This document shows, in pieces, positions 17,797 through 27,522 of a stretch of DNA of 64,000 bases; positions within the stretch are counted from its first letter, which is position 1, and every line of letters starts with the position of its first letter. A program made the position numbers and the translations under genes. The DNA lies in assembly GCA_015065785.1 (NCBI GenBank), contig SVPR01000004.1:97338-161337 (forward strand), written 5' to 3'. The notes under the pieces were generated by a model. That model was not told the origin of the DNA, searched no databases, and saw only the letters and a list, made by a program, of their open reading frames with translations. This DNA is from Oscillospiraceae bacterium (lineage in GTDB: Bacteria > Bacillota > Clostridia > Oscillospirales > Acutalibacteraceae).

Positions 17797-19066
17797 TAAA
17801 TTTCACTGCACCATTTTCAACTCTTGACTCATCTGCCAGGAAGATAATATTGTGTCCGTCAACAGAATCATAAATTGATGTGCAGGAAACAGAAACCTCT
17901 TCGCCTGCAACATATTTTATGAAATCGTCTGTTAAATTATCGTCACCGCCACCGTGACCATCTAAATCAAAGTTTTCAATATCTAATCTTTCTTCTGTGC
18001 AGAAATTTTCGCTGTCAGGGTCAATTTTAGTAAATTTAATAACATTGTTTTCAAATTCACCATAAAGTTCACCCTTGGTTCCGGTAACCTTTATTACTCT
18101 TAACGGAGAAGCCGCACCGCCAATCATATTGTGGGTGCCTGTTGCACCATTGCTGAAGTTGATAAGCACACTCTGACGGTCAACGACATTGTTGTCGCAT
18201 TTATAAACACATCTGCCGTAATTACTTCTTTTTAAAAGCTCTATTCGTTGCTCCATTGTCGGATTTTCTACACTTTCAAGCTCTTGCCATACATAAAATT
18301 CCCAGGAGCCTAAATGGTCAAGATAAATCTTTTTCGCACTGTACTGACAGGTTTCAACCAACGGACAATCTTTAAGACAATATGTACCTGAATTTTCCGG
18401 TGCATTTTCTTTTTTGAACTGACCAAGAGAGCCAACCGAAGAAACTGAAACAGGTCTCTCAGGTGACATCATCCACATCATAATATCCATATCGTGACAG
18501 CATTTTGCTAAGAGCATTGAGGTGTGACATTTGTCACTGTTACCCCACTTACCCCTGACAAACGAGGTTGTTATGTGGTGATAGCTGACATTTTCAATGG
18601 TTTGTATGTTAATTATCTCGCCTAACTCCCCACTTTGAATTTTCTCCTTAAATCTCAGATAAAACGGGGTATATCGAAGCACATGGCATATCATAACCTT
18701 ATTTTTATACTCATCAACTACATCTAAAAGCTCTTTCATTTCTTCCTTATTTACACAAAAAGGCTTCTCCAAGAGCATATCGTACCCCACTTTTAATAGT
18801 GGGACTGCAGTTTTCACATGCACCTCATCCATTGTGCCATTTATTACGGCATCAGCAAACTTTGGCACCTTTGCAAGCTCATCTGCATCCTTAAAGCAAT
18901 TTTCTTCGGGGAAGCCGAATTTTTCCCTTACCATATTTCTGCGGTATTCGTCGGGATCTGCAACCCCCACGATTTTTAATTCATCGGGATGACTTAATGA
19001 ATAATCCGCATAAACCATAGCACGATGTCCGGCACCTAAAACTATTGCAGTAATTGGCTTTTTCAT
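17786..19066 (-). CDS. Gfo/Idh/MocA family oxidoreductase (long form, 426 aa)
   Basis: Rossmann segment AIVLGAGHRAMVYADY, family lysine in EKPFCVNKEE, and substrate-side residues such as AKCCHDMDIMMW show the family. A run of cysteines around residues 230-290 (including CLKDCPLVETCQYS and YGRCVYKCD) is characteristic of a clostridial subgroup. I start at ATG 19066 (MKKPITAIVLGAG), preceded by AGAAGG, so it does not overlap the GNAT gene 13 bases upstream. Possible roles are sugar oxidation or an NAD-dependent glycosidase-like reaction. Confidence 0.8.
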   Translation of the reverse strand: MKKPITAIVLGAGHRAMVYADYSLSHPDELKIVGVADPDEYRRNMVREKFGFPEENCFKDADELAKVPKFADAVINGTMDEVHVKTAVPLLKVGYDMLLEKPFCVNKEEMKELLDVVDEYKNKVMICHVLRYTPFYLRFKEKIQSGELGEIINIQTIENVSYHHITTSFVRGKWGNSDKCHTSMLLAKCCHDMDIMMWMMSPERPVSVSSVGSLGQFKKENAPENSGTYCLKDCPLVETCQYSAKKIYLDHLGSWEFYVWQELESVENPTMEQRIELLKRSNYGRCVYKCDNNVVDRQSVLINFSNGATGTHNMIGGAASPLRVIKVTGTKGELYGEFENNVIKFTKIDPDSENFCTEERLDIENFDLDGHGGGDDNLTDDFIKYVAGEEVSVSCTSIYDSVDGHNIIFLADESRVENGAVKFIDK

Positions 19067-19079
19067 AATTATAACCTTC

Positions 19080-19637
19080 TTATAATTTTTTACCCATAAC
19101 AACTCCGCCAAAAGCAGAGATTATTACATTAAATCCATTTCGTTTATAAAATCTTACAGCACCCGTATTTTCTTTACTTGCCATAAGCATTACGCCCTTT
19201 ATACCCTTATTTTTAAGCATTTCTACAAGCGCTTCAATCATTTTTGCACCATAGCCCTTGCTTTGATATTCGGGTAATAAATTTATGTGAAGATGTGCAG
19301 GATATTTTCTGCCAAAAAACATATAAGGAATTGGCAACAAACCTGCAAAAGCACCTGCGCCCTTATCGAGTGCTTTTATTTCTTGTGCATATTTCGTCTT
19401 GAAAAGCTTTTTAAAGCATTTATAATTTTCCGCACAAACAATATAACCGACAACAAGAGAGTCATCTTCTAAAACAAAGCAATTTTCAGCTTCTTCTTTA
19501 ATATAATAGGTTGAATATAGCTTTGCTGTAACCTTTCCTGCCAATTCCTCATTTTTAGATTTTTCATCAGCAGTCATTTTGCAGATATATTCAACTCTTT
19601 CCAAGTCTTCTTTTCTTGCTTCTCTTATCTTTATCAT
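19080..19637 (-). CDS. GNAT family N-acetyltransferase
   Basis: The 185-residue protein has the GNAT fold. HLHINLLPEYQSKGYGAKMIEAL holds the acetyl-CoA loop (Q/RxxGxG/A), and MLMASKENTGAVRFYKRNGF is the motif B region. The acceptor is unknown. It is three bases after the DUF896 gene and in the SGNH-DUF896-GNAT-Gfo unit. Confidence 0.82.
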   Translation of the reverse strand: MIKIREARKEDLERVEYICKMTADEKSKNEELAGKVTAKLYSTYYIKEEAENCFVLEDDSLVVGYIVCAENYKCFKKLFKTKYAQEIKALDKGAGAFAGLLPIPYMFFGRKYPAHLHINLLPEYQSKGYGAKMIEALVEMLKNKGIKGVMLMASKENTGAVRFYKRNGFNVIISAFGGVVMGKKL

Positions 19638-19640
19638 AAA

Positions 19641-19865
19641 TCACTTTAATTTTTTATTGAGTTTATTATTCTCAACAAGCGGTAAGCGTGTACCGTCAGG
19701 TCTTTCAACAATTGTTGACTCTAAAGTATTTACAAGATTTTTTCTGAATGCCGCAACATATTCAGCTCTTAATTTTTGTTGCTCTTTTTTCTCTTCTTCA
19801 GAAAGACCGCTTTCACGGGATTTTCTTGCAAGAAAATTTATTCTGTCAATTTTTGATTGCTCCAT
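19641..19865 (-). CDS. DUF896 (YnzC/UPF0291) small protein
   Basis: The 74-residue protein matches the DUF896 pattern: KIDRINFLARKSRESGLSEEE, KEQQKLRAEYVAAFR, then RPDGTRLPL. These are short helical-hairpin proteins of Firmicutes with no firm function. The GAGGTG ribosome binding site overlaps the stop of the upstream SGNH gene and selects ATG 19865; a TTG at 19877 is unlikely. Confidence 0.85.
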   Translation of the reverse strand: MEQSKIDRINFLARKSRESGLSEEEKKEQQKLRAEYVAAFRKNLVNTLESTIVERPDGTRLPLVENNKLNKKLK

Positions 19866-19873
19866 TTTGCACC

Positions 19874-21961
19874 TCAATATTTATCCTTTACAGATACGCC
19901 CTTTGTATTGTAATAGCTTATATATTTTCCGTTAACAGCTCTTACTGTGTAAGTGTAGGTTGTGTTTTTCTTTGCGGTTTTATCTAAATAGGTTGTTTTA
20001 CTATTACCGTTTACTGTTGCGATTTTCACCCAAGAGCCTTTACCGGTTTTTCTGTAGATATTATATCCCTTAGCACCTGAAACACTGTTATAGCTTACTG
20101 AAACTCCCGTCGTCTTGCTTGTAACCTTAGTGATTTTTGGCACACTTAAATACTTTGTTGCAATACCGCTGGTATTATAACTGCTGAAAGTGCTTCCGTT
20201 ATATGCTTTCACCGTGTAAAAATAGTTGCTTCCGGATTTAACACTTTTATCAGTATAAGACGTACCGGTAGTTTTTGCAACCTTTGTCCAACTACCATTT
20301 TTTGAAGTCTTTCTATAAACATTATATCCTTTAGCACCCTTTACTGCGGTCCATTTAACAACTGTAGAATTATTTTTATTGGTTACTGAAGAAAGCTTAG
20401 GTGTTGCAATAAAATATGATGAAACGCCATAATTATCATAACTACTCTTTGCTACGCTTGAAGTTGCTATAACTGTATAAAAATATTTTGTTCCGCTCTT
20501 TGCAGTTTTATCGGTATAACTAGTACCAGTGGTTTTTCCGAGTTTTGACCAACTACCATTGGCTGTTTTTCTATAAACATTGTATTCTTTTGCCGTTGCT
20601 ACAGCACCCCATTTAACCGAAACACCCGCTTGTACATTTGTTGCGCTCTTCAAAACAGGTGTTCCTAAATAATATGCTGTTTTCGCCTTCGATATATAGG
20701 CATTACCATCTTCACAAACTGCTTTTATTTTGTACGTGTATTTTCCTCCCGATTCAATGCTTACATCCCGGTAAGATAAAGCGTCAACTACTCCTAAAAC
20801 CTTATTATCTCTTAATATATAGTACCCTTTCGCACCGTATGTTGCAGTCCACTTCAGCACTATTGAACCGTTTGAATTGCTCACTGATGAAATTGCTGGC
20901 GCCTTGACTTCAATTTTAGGGTTAAAAAGACAATTCAGCGTTGAAATATATTGCTTTGCTATATTTCTATAACCGACACTTGTAGGATGAACCAGGTCGC
21001 TAAGCTCATTGCCTGTATCTATAACACAATTTATTGCACTGAAATACAGGTTGCTGAACCCGTCGAAATATTTAATCAAATCGCTCGCGAAATGAATGAT
21101 ATTATTTCTATATTCAAATTCTGAAGAAAAAACATAGTTTTCATTAAAATCTGAAACCTTTTCGCTGGGCGGAATTGTCACCCCTATTATAATCGGAACT
21201 TTGCTATTGTATTCTCTTATGCTTGAAATGATTTTCTCAAAATTTGAAAGCACTCCCCTTGAGGAATAGTTTTCCAATGTCATTTTCTTAATGTCGTTTA
21301 TTCCTAATTGGATAATAACAAAATCCAATTTGCTATAACCCTGTGAATTCATGTAATATGAAAAATCAAAGCCATCATTATAAAACGGATTTTGATAAAG
21401 ACCCTGTTCCTCAATATTGCAATACATAGATGCAGTCCAACCGCCTCTTCCCTCGTGAAGATTAGGAGCAGTACCTCTTGTGCCCAAAAGTGTGAGGGTT
21501 TTTCCGTTTTGTTCATATATATCAAGCATTGTTTGTGTTACTGTTCCCGCGTTTACAGTGCTATCACCCAAAAGAAGTCCTGTGGCATTTTTAAGATTTA
21601 TTTCTCTGGCTACAAAAAGCATCTCACCTGAATCCACTAAGACATACTCACTGTCATACACACGCCAAGGAATTGAAAAATCTCCCGGAAACTCTGCGGT
21701 TATCTCAATTCTGTCATCAAAATAACTCTTTTTTAAATCCTGAGGTATATTGAATACAACCTTTAAGCCCGGTAAAGATAAAACATTATTATAATAAATT
21801 TTAAATACTTCACCTACTGTTGCATAAGCAGTTTCAGGAATAGACTCATAATAACGAGCGTTCTCTGACAATGCAGACGCAGTGACAGCAGAAACACCCA
21901 CAAAAGAAACCACTAAAGCTAAGGTTAAGCACACAGAAATAATTCTCTTTAAAACACCCAT
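19874..21961 (-). CDS. Secreted SGNH/GDSL hydrolase with fibronectin type III-like repeats
   Basis: The 695-residue protein begins with a signal peptide (MGVLKRIISVCLTLALVVSF, cleavage near ASA). The SGNH domain shows block I GLLLGDSTVNAG, block III QLGINDI and block V SDLVHPTSVGY, giving the Ser and Asp-x-x-His residues of an esterase. Residues about 360-695 are four FN3-like repeats, each with a GAKGYNVYRKT-type strand and a YFYTV strand. It probably deacetylates an extracellular polysaccharide. A GGAGG ribosome binding site and a promoter at 22032-22060 precede it. Confidence 0.87.
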   Translation of the reverse strand: MGVLKRIISVCLTLALVVSFVGVSAVTASALSENARYYESIPETAYATVGEVFKIYYNNVLSLPGLKVVFNIPQDLKKSYFDDRIEITAEFPGDFSIPWRVYDSEYVLVDSGEMLFVAREINLKNATGLLLGDSTVNAGTVTQTMLDIYEQNGKTLTLLGTRGTAPNLHEGRGGWTASMYCNIEEQGLYQNPFYNDGFDFSYYMNSQGYSKLDFVIIQLGINDIKKMTLENYSSRGVLSNFEKIISSIREYNSKVPIIIGVTIPPSEKVSDFNENYVFSSEFEYRNNIIHFASDLIKYFDGFSNLYFSAINCVIDTGNELSDLVHPTSVGYRNIAKQYISTLNCLFNPKIEVKAPAISSVSNSNGSIVLKWTATYGAKGYYILRDNKVLGVVDALSYRDVSIESGGKYTYKIKAVCEDGNAYISKAKTAYYLGTPVLKSATNVQAGVSVKWGAVATAKEYNVYRKTANGSWSKLGKTTGTSYTDKTAKSGTKYFYTVIATSSVAKSSYDNYGVSSYFIATPKLSSVTNKNNSTVVKWTAVKGAKGYNVYRKTSKNGSWTKVAKTTGTSYTDKSVKSGSNYFYTVKAYNGSTFSSYNTSGIATKYLSVPKITKVTSKTTGVSVSYNSVSGAKGYNIYRKTGKGSWVKIATVNGNSKTTYLDKTAKKNTTYTYTVRAVNGKYISYYNTKGVSVKDKY

Positions 21962-22031
21962 TGAAAATCCTCCACAAATCCAATATTAAACTATCATCAA
22001 ATCGGGACATTACCTTATTTTCACGCACTAC

Positions 22032-22060
22032 ATTGTAGTACATAAAATCGCAATCGTCAA
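22032..22060 (-). promoter_or_regulatory. Sigma-A promoter of the SGNH-DUF896-GNAT-Gfo unit
   Basis: Minus strand TTGACG, 17 bases, TACAAT, about 70 bases upstream of the SGNH start. Confidence 0.75.
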
Positions 22061-22100
22061 CAGTAAAAGCTATGTAAAATATCAAAAAATCAAATTTCGT

Positions 22101-22146
22101 CTTTTAAAAAAGAGTTTCAGCCATCTTTTTTGACTAAAACTCTTTT
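22101..22146 (-). terminator. Intrinsic terminator after fkp
   Basis: Arms AAAAGAGTTT and AAACTCTTTT (22107-22117 and 22136-22146) enclose an 18-20 base loop. T-rich sequence follows on the minus strand. The loop is long, so strength is uncertain. Confidence 0.6.
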
Positions 22147-22150
22147 AATT

Positions 22151-25099
22151 TTATACTATTTCGCAATCCCAGATGTCAACATCTGAATCCTGGAAAACAG
22201 ACCTCAAAGTCTTGCGGACAGTTTCTACGTTAACTCCTCGTTTTAAAACGATTTGCAAGAAGCCACCGCCACCTGCACCGCAAACAAGCCTACCTGCTGT
22301 GTATTCATCTACACTTGCAAATATCTGGTCAATAAGTGTGTTGGTTGAGCCACTATCAACCATTTTAGAAAGCTTCCAGTGTTCATCTAAAAGCTTAGCA
22401 AACTCATCAATATTTCCACGCTCAAGCTCAAACCTCATAAGAGCAGCAACTCGCTGAATTTCATTAAGAGCATAAATCGACTCCGGCTCATTACCTATAT
22501 ATCTGCCGACTACATCACGAAGAAGATTTCTCGCGAGTCTTCTCTGACCTGTATAAATAAGAACAAATCGGTCGTTTAACTCTTTAAGTGCATTTTCCGG
22601 AATATCTAATTTGCTGACCTTAACATCCTGCATTATTCCGGGCATAGCAGTTATAAACTTAACACCATTTATTACGCCGCCAACCTGGTCTTGCCAACCA
22701 CCACCTGTTGACATAATCTGCTCCATAGCAAGTACAAAGCTATAAAGATCATCTTCTGTATGAGGAATTCCCATAAATTCAAAAACTGCTTTAACACAAG
22801 CCGCTGAAAGAATAGAGCTTGTGCCAAGTCCGCTACCCTTTGGAACGTTAGTTACCTCAGAGTGCATTACAAATCCACCGCCAAGACGAGTGAGAATGTC
22901 TTTAAGATTTCCGCCCTCGCTTGGAATAACTCCACAAGCTAAAAGTGCTGCCTTCTGGAGTGCAAAAACATCGTAAGGGTCGCCTGTTTTCTGAAGCGGT
23001 GCTATCTCGGCGAATTCTCCGTGAACATCCATATCACGACTATCAAATACAATTTTCAGCTCAGATATTTTTTCAAGTGTAACTTCAACAGGCTTTTCAC
23101 CGTTTAAAAGAATTGCAGCATTAAGAACTGCACCACCGTGTTCATTACAATATGGCGGAGTATCACTCCAGCCACCACCCCAGTTAACACGAAGTGGTAA
23201 TTTTACTGTCAGCTTGTCCTTTGATATTTTACAGTTCTCATTATATTTTAAATTATCGACAGTTTCTTTTAAAATTCCGTCAGAAATCATAACAAAGCTT
23301 TTACCGATAAGCTCAGCACCTTTCTGACCGCCGAGGGCAACACCAAGATAATAGAAAAGCCTTATTCTTTCACTGAAGTCAGCTCTTAAGAGTCTTTTTT
23401 CGAGCCATTGCTCCTGAATTGGTGTAAGACAATCTGCTTTTAAAATATCCTTTGCCTCTGTTGCAGGCTTACCTGTGCGAATAAGCTTTGCAACGCCGTC
23501 CATACGCACCAATTCCTGCATACGATTATCCCACGCAATAATTGCTTCAGGGTCGGCAGAGTTAAATCCTGATTGAAGAGATTTTCTGTTAAGTAACATC
23601 AAATGATCTGAATCGCCGTTACCATTAACGATTTCATAGATATTAAGAGCCTCTTTAACTGCTTCGTCAATACTTTCACACGCAGGATAAATTTCAGCAT
23701 TCCAAAGAGTTTTATCATCACCTGTGAAAATACTTGCAGGGAAAATTTCCGAAAGCTCTTTACCGAAAAGCTTTGTTTCTTTCGGGTTATCCTTTACACC
23801 GTAAATTCTCGCAACAAATTTTCCGTCCTTTTGTTTAAGCCCGTGAATTACAACATCTGATGGAATAACCTCATCGTGAATATCTACATAAGAAAGAAGA
23901 ACATTGTCGCCAATTTTCGCCTTACTATGAACATAAGAAACCTCAAGGTAGCAGTTTTTACCGATTTTTGCTTTATCAGATAAAATACTGTTATATCCCG
24001 CAGTAGATTTAGTGATACTACTGTTTATATGATTATTCCAGCCAAGCTCTTTATAGCTGTCAATCCCGCCTGACATAAGCTCTAAAATTTCGGTAGTGGT
24101 ACCAAAATGAATAAATTTAGCCGGTGAAAGTCTTAAAAGCTTCATTCTGTATGGTCTTAAAACCTCCCAGATTGCAGCACGAGCATTTTTGAGCTCGTCG
24201 CAGAATGAACCCTCCGGCTTTTCGTCATAGAATTTTTCGAGTGTAGAGTCAGTTGCCAACGGATATAAGAAATCGCCATAAAGAGAAAGACGAACTTTAT
24301 CGTTCACATATTTATCGTAGCCATCTTTAGTAGCAATCAATGAATTAAGCGACTTCAACATTTCAGCAGAAAAAATAATTGCTCCTGTGTCAATATCTAC
24401 CTTTCCGCTTTCATTAACTGCACCGAGCTTTGTGAGTGACTCAACAGATTGCTTATGAAGGAATTTCTGAACGCAACCGTCATCACCTCTTAAAAATACT
24501 CCGTGATTTTTACCTACTTCAACGGCTTCTTTAAATGAAATTGCCGCAGCACCATTACCGCTGTAATCTATCTGAAGTGGGTTAAAAAGAAGAAGCACAT
24601 CACCTGAAAGGAGCACCATACCCTCACGAATACGGGCAGGCACGCTTGACATTGCCATCATAAATTCATCGAAAAGAGTTGCGCTTCTTCCGTTAGGTAA
24701 TTTATGAGGTACAGGTGAAAAAAGCTTGCCGAGTGCAGAATATTGCGGAACTCGTTTTGAATCACCGCCGGAATGAATTACGAGAATTCTGAGCCCTGAA
24801 AAATCATTGCTACCGGTATGCTCTGCAATATATTTAATTACACCCAATGTTGCTCCGCCACTGCCGACGCGTTTACCGTCACGGTCAGGAATCACTGCAA
24901 AATGAGTTTTTTGTGGAAGAAGACCCTTTTTTAAACGCTCGTTTATCTGCGCACGAAAGCCCTCTGCCTGATTTTCATTTGAGGCGGTTAACACTATGTA
25001 ATCCCACAAAGGAAAACCCTCGCGATTCAATGAACGCTCGTAGTCATCCCATGTATCCATATAAGATTGTGCAAGAAAAAGTGCCTGATTTTTTGGCAT
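22151..25099 (-). CDS. fkp: Bifunctional L-fucokinase / fucose-1-phosphate guanylyltransferase
   Basis: The 982-residue protein turns free L-fucose into GDP-L-fucose. The N-terminal half is the pyrophosphorylase, with VIPDRDGKRVGSGGATLG near residue 65 and HSGGDSKRVPQYS. A beta-helix-like middle follows (KAKIGDNVLLSYVDIHDEV). The C-terminal half is a GHMP kinase, with LRVNWGGGWSDTPPY, the ATP loop PKGSGLGTSSILSA and GAGGGGFLQIVLK. Length and order match Bacteroides Fkp (about 950 aa). It follows a GT4 gene by 45 bases, linking salvaged fucose to the surface polysaccharide. A related sugar such as D-arabinose is a possible alternative substrate. Confidence 0.9.
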   Translation of the reverse strand: MPKNQALFLAQSYMDTWDDYERSLNREGFPLWDYIVLTASNENQAEGFRAQINERLKKGLLPQKTHFAVIPDRDGKRVGSGGATLGVIKYIAEHTGSNDFSGLRILVIHSGGDSKRVPQYSALGKLFSPVPHKLPNGRSATLFDEFMMAMSSVPARIREGMVLLSGDVLLLFNPLQIDYSGNGAAAISFKEAVEVGKNHGVFLRGDDGCVQKFLHKQSVESLTKLGAVNESGKVDIDTGAIIFSAEMLKSLNSLIATKDGYDKYVNDKVRLSLYGDFLYPLATDSTLEKFYDEKPEGSFCDELKNARAAIWEVLRPYRMKLLRLSPAKFIHFGTTTEILELMSGGIDSYKELGWNNHINSSITKSTAGYNSILSDKAKIGKNCYLEVSYVHSKAKIGDNVLLSYVDIHDEVIPSDVVIHGLKQKDGKFVARIYGVKDNPKETKLFGKELSEIFPASIFTGDDKTLWNAEIYPACESIDEAVKEALNIYEIVNGNGDSDHLMLLNRKSLQSGFNSADPEAIIAWDNRMQELVRMDGVAKLIRTGKPATEAKDILKADCLTPIQEQWLEKRLLRADFSERIRLFYYLGVALGGQKGAELIGKSFVMISDGILKETVDNLKYNENCKISKDKLTVKLPLRVNWGGGWSDTPPYCNEHGGAVLNAAILLNGEKPVEVTLEKISELKIVFDSRDMDVHGEFAEIAPLQKTGDPYDVFALQKAALLACGVIPSEGGNLKDILTRLGGGFVMHSEVTNVPKGSGLGTSSILSAACVKAVFEFMGIPHTEDDLYSFVLAMEQIMSTGGGWQDQVGGVINGVKFITAMPGIMQDVKVSKLDIPENALKELNDRFVLIYTGQRRLARNLLRDVVGRYIGNEPESIYALNEIQRVAALMRFELERGNIDEFAKLLDEHWKLSKMVDSGSTNTLIDQIFASVDEYTAGRLVCGAGGGGFLQIVLKRGVNVETVRKTLRSVFQDSDVDIWDCEIV

Positions 25100-25144
25100 A
25101 TCTGTTCTCTCCTATTCACAAGGCGAAACACCCTGTCATTACAT

Positions 25145-26203
25145 TTATAAATTGTTATATAAATCATTGTAACTTTTTAAAAAGCTTTCAACATTCAATG
25201 AATTTTTATAATTATTGTATTTTTCGTCAATTTCAAAATTATTCTTCAGAACCTCATTCAAGGTAGCAGCAAGTGAAGCTTTATCTTCACTGTTAAAGGT
25301 ATAACCCAAATGATTTTTCTTAACTGTATCACCCAAATTGCCGTGACTTGGACCGACAATACATTTTTCTAACGCTACACCCTCGCCCAATGGTCCACTG
25401 GCCGCATTAAATACCGACCTGTATGGTAAAACTATAATATCCGATGCATTCATAGCAAAAACGAGCTCGTCCTCGCTTAAAAACTTAAGCAAGAGGTGAA
25501 CATTGCCGGCGTATTTTTTAGTGCTTTCTGTTATATAAGCTTCATCAAAATGAACAGGTCTGCCTGCCACAAGAAGCTGAAACGGCTCAGTTACATCATT
25601 CAAAGCATCTAAAAGAATATCCAAGCCCTTGTCGTGTCTTGTTTCGCCAATACAACCGAGAACCGGAATATCCGGTTTTAAATTAAAATATTCTTTAGCT
25701 TTGTCTTTATCGCAATTATTTTCTCTGAAATTAGGATATTCTATATGAACCCCATTGCTTCTGCCGTATTCCGAAAGACGATTTTTAAGATACTCTGAAT
25801 GTAACACAACAGCATGGGCAGAAGAGGCAATTGCTTTTGCCGAAAGAATATTTAAAAAACCATCTCTGAGGCAGTGCATAGTTACAACAGTTTTGTATTT
25901 TTTGAATTTTTTTATACCGTAACCAAAATACCTGTAGAAGAAATCTCCGTTTAATATATGCACAATGTCGGGATTTTCTTTTTCAACAAAAGCATAAATT
26001 TCATTAATCCATTTTCTGAATTGCGAAAAAGAACGCTTGTTATTTTTTCGGTCAGGGGTTTCATATTTATACTGCTTACAGCTCAAAGCATCAACCTTTT
26101 CAGGCAATATAGCAACAACCTCATTGCCTGGTGTGTTTGCTAATGCACTGATATATGAAACGTGGTGCCCTAATGTATTTGTATCAATATAAACAATTTT
26201 CAT
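25145..26203 (-). CDS. Glycosyltransferase family 4
   Basis: The 352-residue protein has a GT-B fold. The C-terminal domain holds GCIGETRHDKGLDILLDAL, the nucleotide-sugar region DIIVLPYRSVFNAASGPLGE and LEKCIVGPSHG. A GGAGGTG site selects ATG 26203 (MKIVYIDTNTLGHHVS); the open frame up to 26308 is non-coding leader. It has its own promoter (26238-26266) and is followed by fkp. As the partner of fkp it is the best candidate in the window for a GDP-fucose-using transferase, by inference only. Confidence 0.85.
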   Translation of the reverse strand: MKIVYIDTNTLGHHVSYISALANTPGNEVVAILPEKVDALSCKQYKYETPDRKNNKRSFSQFRKWINEIYAFVEKENPDIVHILNGDFFYRYFGYGIKKFKKYKTVVTMHCLRDGFLNILSAKAIASSAHAVVLHSEYLKNRLSEYGRSNGVHIEYPNFRENNCDKDKAKEYFNLKPDIPVLGCIGETRHDKGLDILLDALNDVTEPFQLLVAGRPVHFDEAYITESTKKYAGNVHLLLKFLSEDELVFAMNASDIIVLPYRSVFNAASGPLGEGVALEKCIVGPSHGNLGDTVKKNHLGYTFNSEDKASLAATLNEVLKNNFEIDEKYNNYKNSLNVESFLKSYNDLYNNL

Positions 26204-26237
26204 AAAGCACCTCCTACAAAAATACATATACGCATTC

Positions 26238-26266
26238 ATTTTAACACAGTTTACAATAATATTCAA
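26238..26266 (-). promoter_or_regulatory. Sigma-A promoter of the GT4-fkp unit
   Basis: Minus strand TTGAAT, 17 bases, TAAAAT. The 14 bases TTTTTTGTTGAATA covering the -35 are identical to those at the GT52 promoter at 27494-27522. Confidence 0.75.
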
Positions 26267-26287
26267 CAAAAAACGGATATAAAAGCC

Positions 26288-26315
26288 AAAAGCAGTGTCT
26301 TTAAGCACTGCTTTT
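26288..26315 (-). terminator. Intrinsic terminator after the GT52 gene
   Basis: Perfect 10-bp arms AAAAGCAGTG / CACTGCTTTT with an 8-base loop. The T-run on the minus strand is TTTTGGCTTTT, so it may be leaky. Confidence 0.7.
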
Positions 26316-26318
26316 CAG

Positions 26319-27467
26319 TTATTTCATTGAAGAAATCAATTTTTCATATTCTTTTTTTGTTTGTGGTTTGTAAAGCTTTAATGGTGTTTCGCCATCAAGT
26401 AACACATTAAGAAAATCGTCAAAATAATTATATGAATCGTCTTTTTTTGCTGTTGCAAAATCGTAACAAATTATTGAAACAGAGCTTTGGTTAAAATAAA
26501 GTGCTGGAGCTATGCACGCAGTTGAACAATGGCTTATGAGAATTTTGTCTGAAACATCGAAATATTCGCAATACATTTCAAATGGTAATGAAGCACCACT
26601 ATAAATATTCACATCTTTCTTTTCATAATAATCATCTTTTCTGCGTGGGTGTTTTTTATATACAATATCTTCCTTTGTAAAGTAAGAAAGCGGATTTATC
26701 ATAGCATCCATATCCTGATTTTCAACAAGTGTATCAAAAAATATTATTTTTTCTTTTATTTCAGGAATATTTTCAATGTCAAAAATGTCGTACAGCAATT
26801 TTTTCGACTTTTTATTATTTGAAAAATCAGTTTTATAAATTTTTGCACCAGTTGCCTTAACAGCTTCGTAATCCTTAAGCGCTTCAGGTATTCTTACAAA
26901 AACTTTTTTGGGAATAAAAATATTTTCGCCTATTTTAAGCCATTTATCAAAACGGCGTTCGGGGAAAATAGCCCCGTTGAAATATGTGCCTGTACCATCT
27001 TCAAAGCGATTATATTCTATTTTTTTATTATCAAGTTTTAAGTAGAGCATTTGCATAATCGGGTCAGGATAACTAAAAAAAATCTCTTCTATTTGCTCGT
27101 CTTTTTTAATGCCCGTTAATTTTAAAACATCATTTTTAAAAACATAGTAGTACACAGCCCACAATCTTGCATATAAATTCCGAAGCTGGTCGTTCGAATG
27201 TAAAAATTTAAAAAACGAATCCTGTATTCCAGCAAATAATTTTGATTTTTTATATTTTAATGCATTTGTTCGTTGTGAAATTTTAAAGAACTTGACAAAA
27301 ACAACATCTTCGAAAAAATTTGATGCTTTGCATTTTTCAACATACTCTTCTGCACCATTAAAATAGTCGAAAATGTACATTTTACATTTTTTATCCTCGT
27401 AAAATTGTTCTTTTAAATTTATTGCCCGATACATCTGAACAGGTGTTGCACAAAAAAACAGAACCAT
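26319..27467 (-). CDS. GT52-family (sialyltransferase-like) glycosyltransferase, copy 1
   Basis: The 382-residue protein starts MVLFFCATPVQMYRA at ATG 27467, behind GGAG. It shows the pattern of GT52 lipooligosaccharide sialyltransferases: N-terminal CATPVQ strand, NRFEDGTGTYFNG in the middle, YKKHPRR, and a late SHCSTACIAPALYF. It is the same length as, and clearly paralogous to, the gene at 30564-31712. GT52 enzymes use CMP-activated ulosonic acids, which fits the kdsB gene two genes upstream. It has its own promoter and terminator. The donor is inferred. Confidence 0.72.
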   Translation of the reverse strand: MVLFFCATPVQMYRAINLKEQFYEDKKCKMYIFDYFNGAEEYVEKCKASNFFEDVVFVKFFKISQRTNALKYKKSKLFAGIQDSFFKFLHSNDQLRNLYARLWAVYYYVFKNDVLKLTGIKKDEQIEEIFFSYPDPIMQMLYLKLDNKKIEYNRFEDGTGTYFNGAIFPERRFDKWLKIGENIFIPKKVFVRIPEALKDYEAVKATGAKIYKTDFSNNKKSKKLLYDIFDIENIPEIKEKIIFFDTLVENQDMDAMINPLSYFTKEDIVYKKHPRRKDDYYEKKDVNIYSGASLPFEMYCEYFDVSDKILISHCSTACIAPALYFNQSSVSIICYDFATAKKDDSYNYFDDFLNVLLDGETPLKLYKPQTKKEYEKLISSMK

Positions 27468-27493
27468 AAGCCACTCCAAAAAGAATTTTTTTC

Positions 27494-27522
27494 ATTGTAA
27501 CATAAATTATAGTATTATTCAA
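27494..27522 (-). promoter_or_regulatory. Sigma-A promoter of GT52 copy 1
   Basis: Minus strand TTGAAT, 17 bases, TACAAT, directly abutting the T-run of the preceding terminator. Confidence 0.75.
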
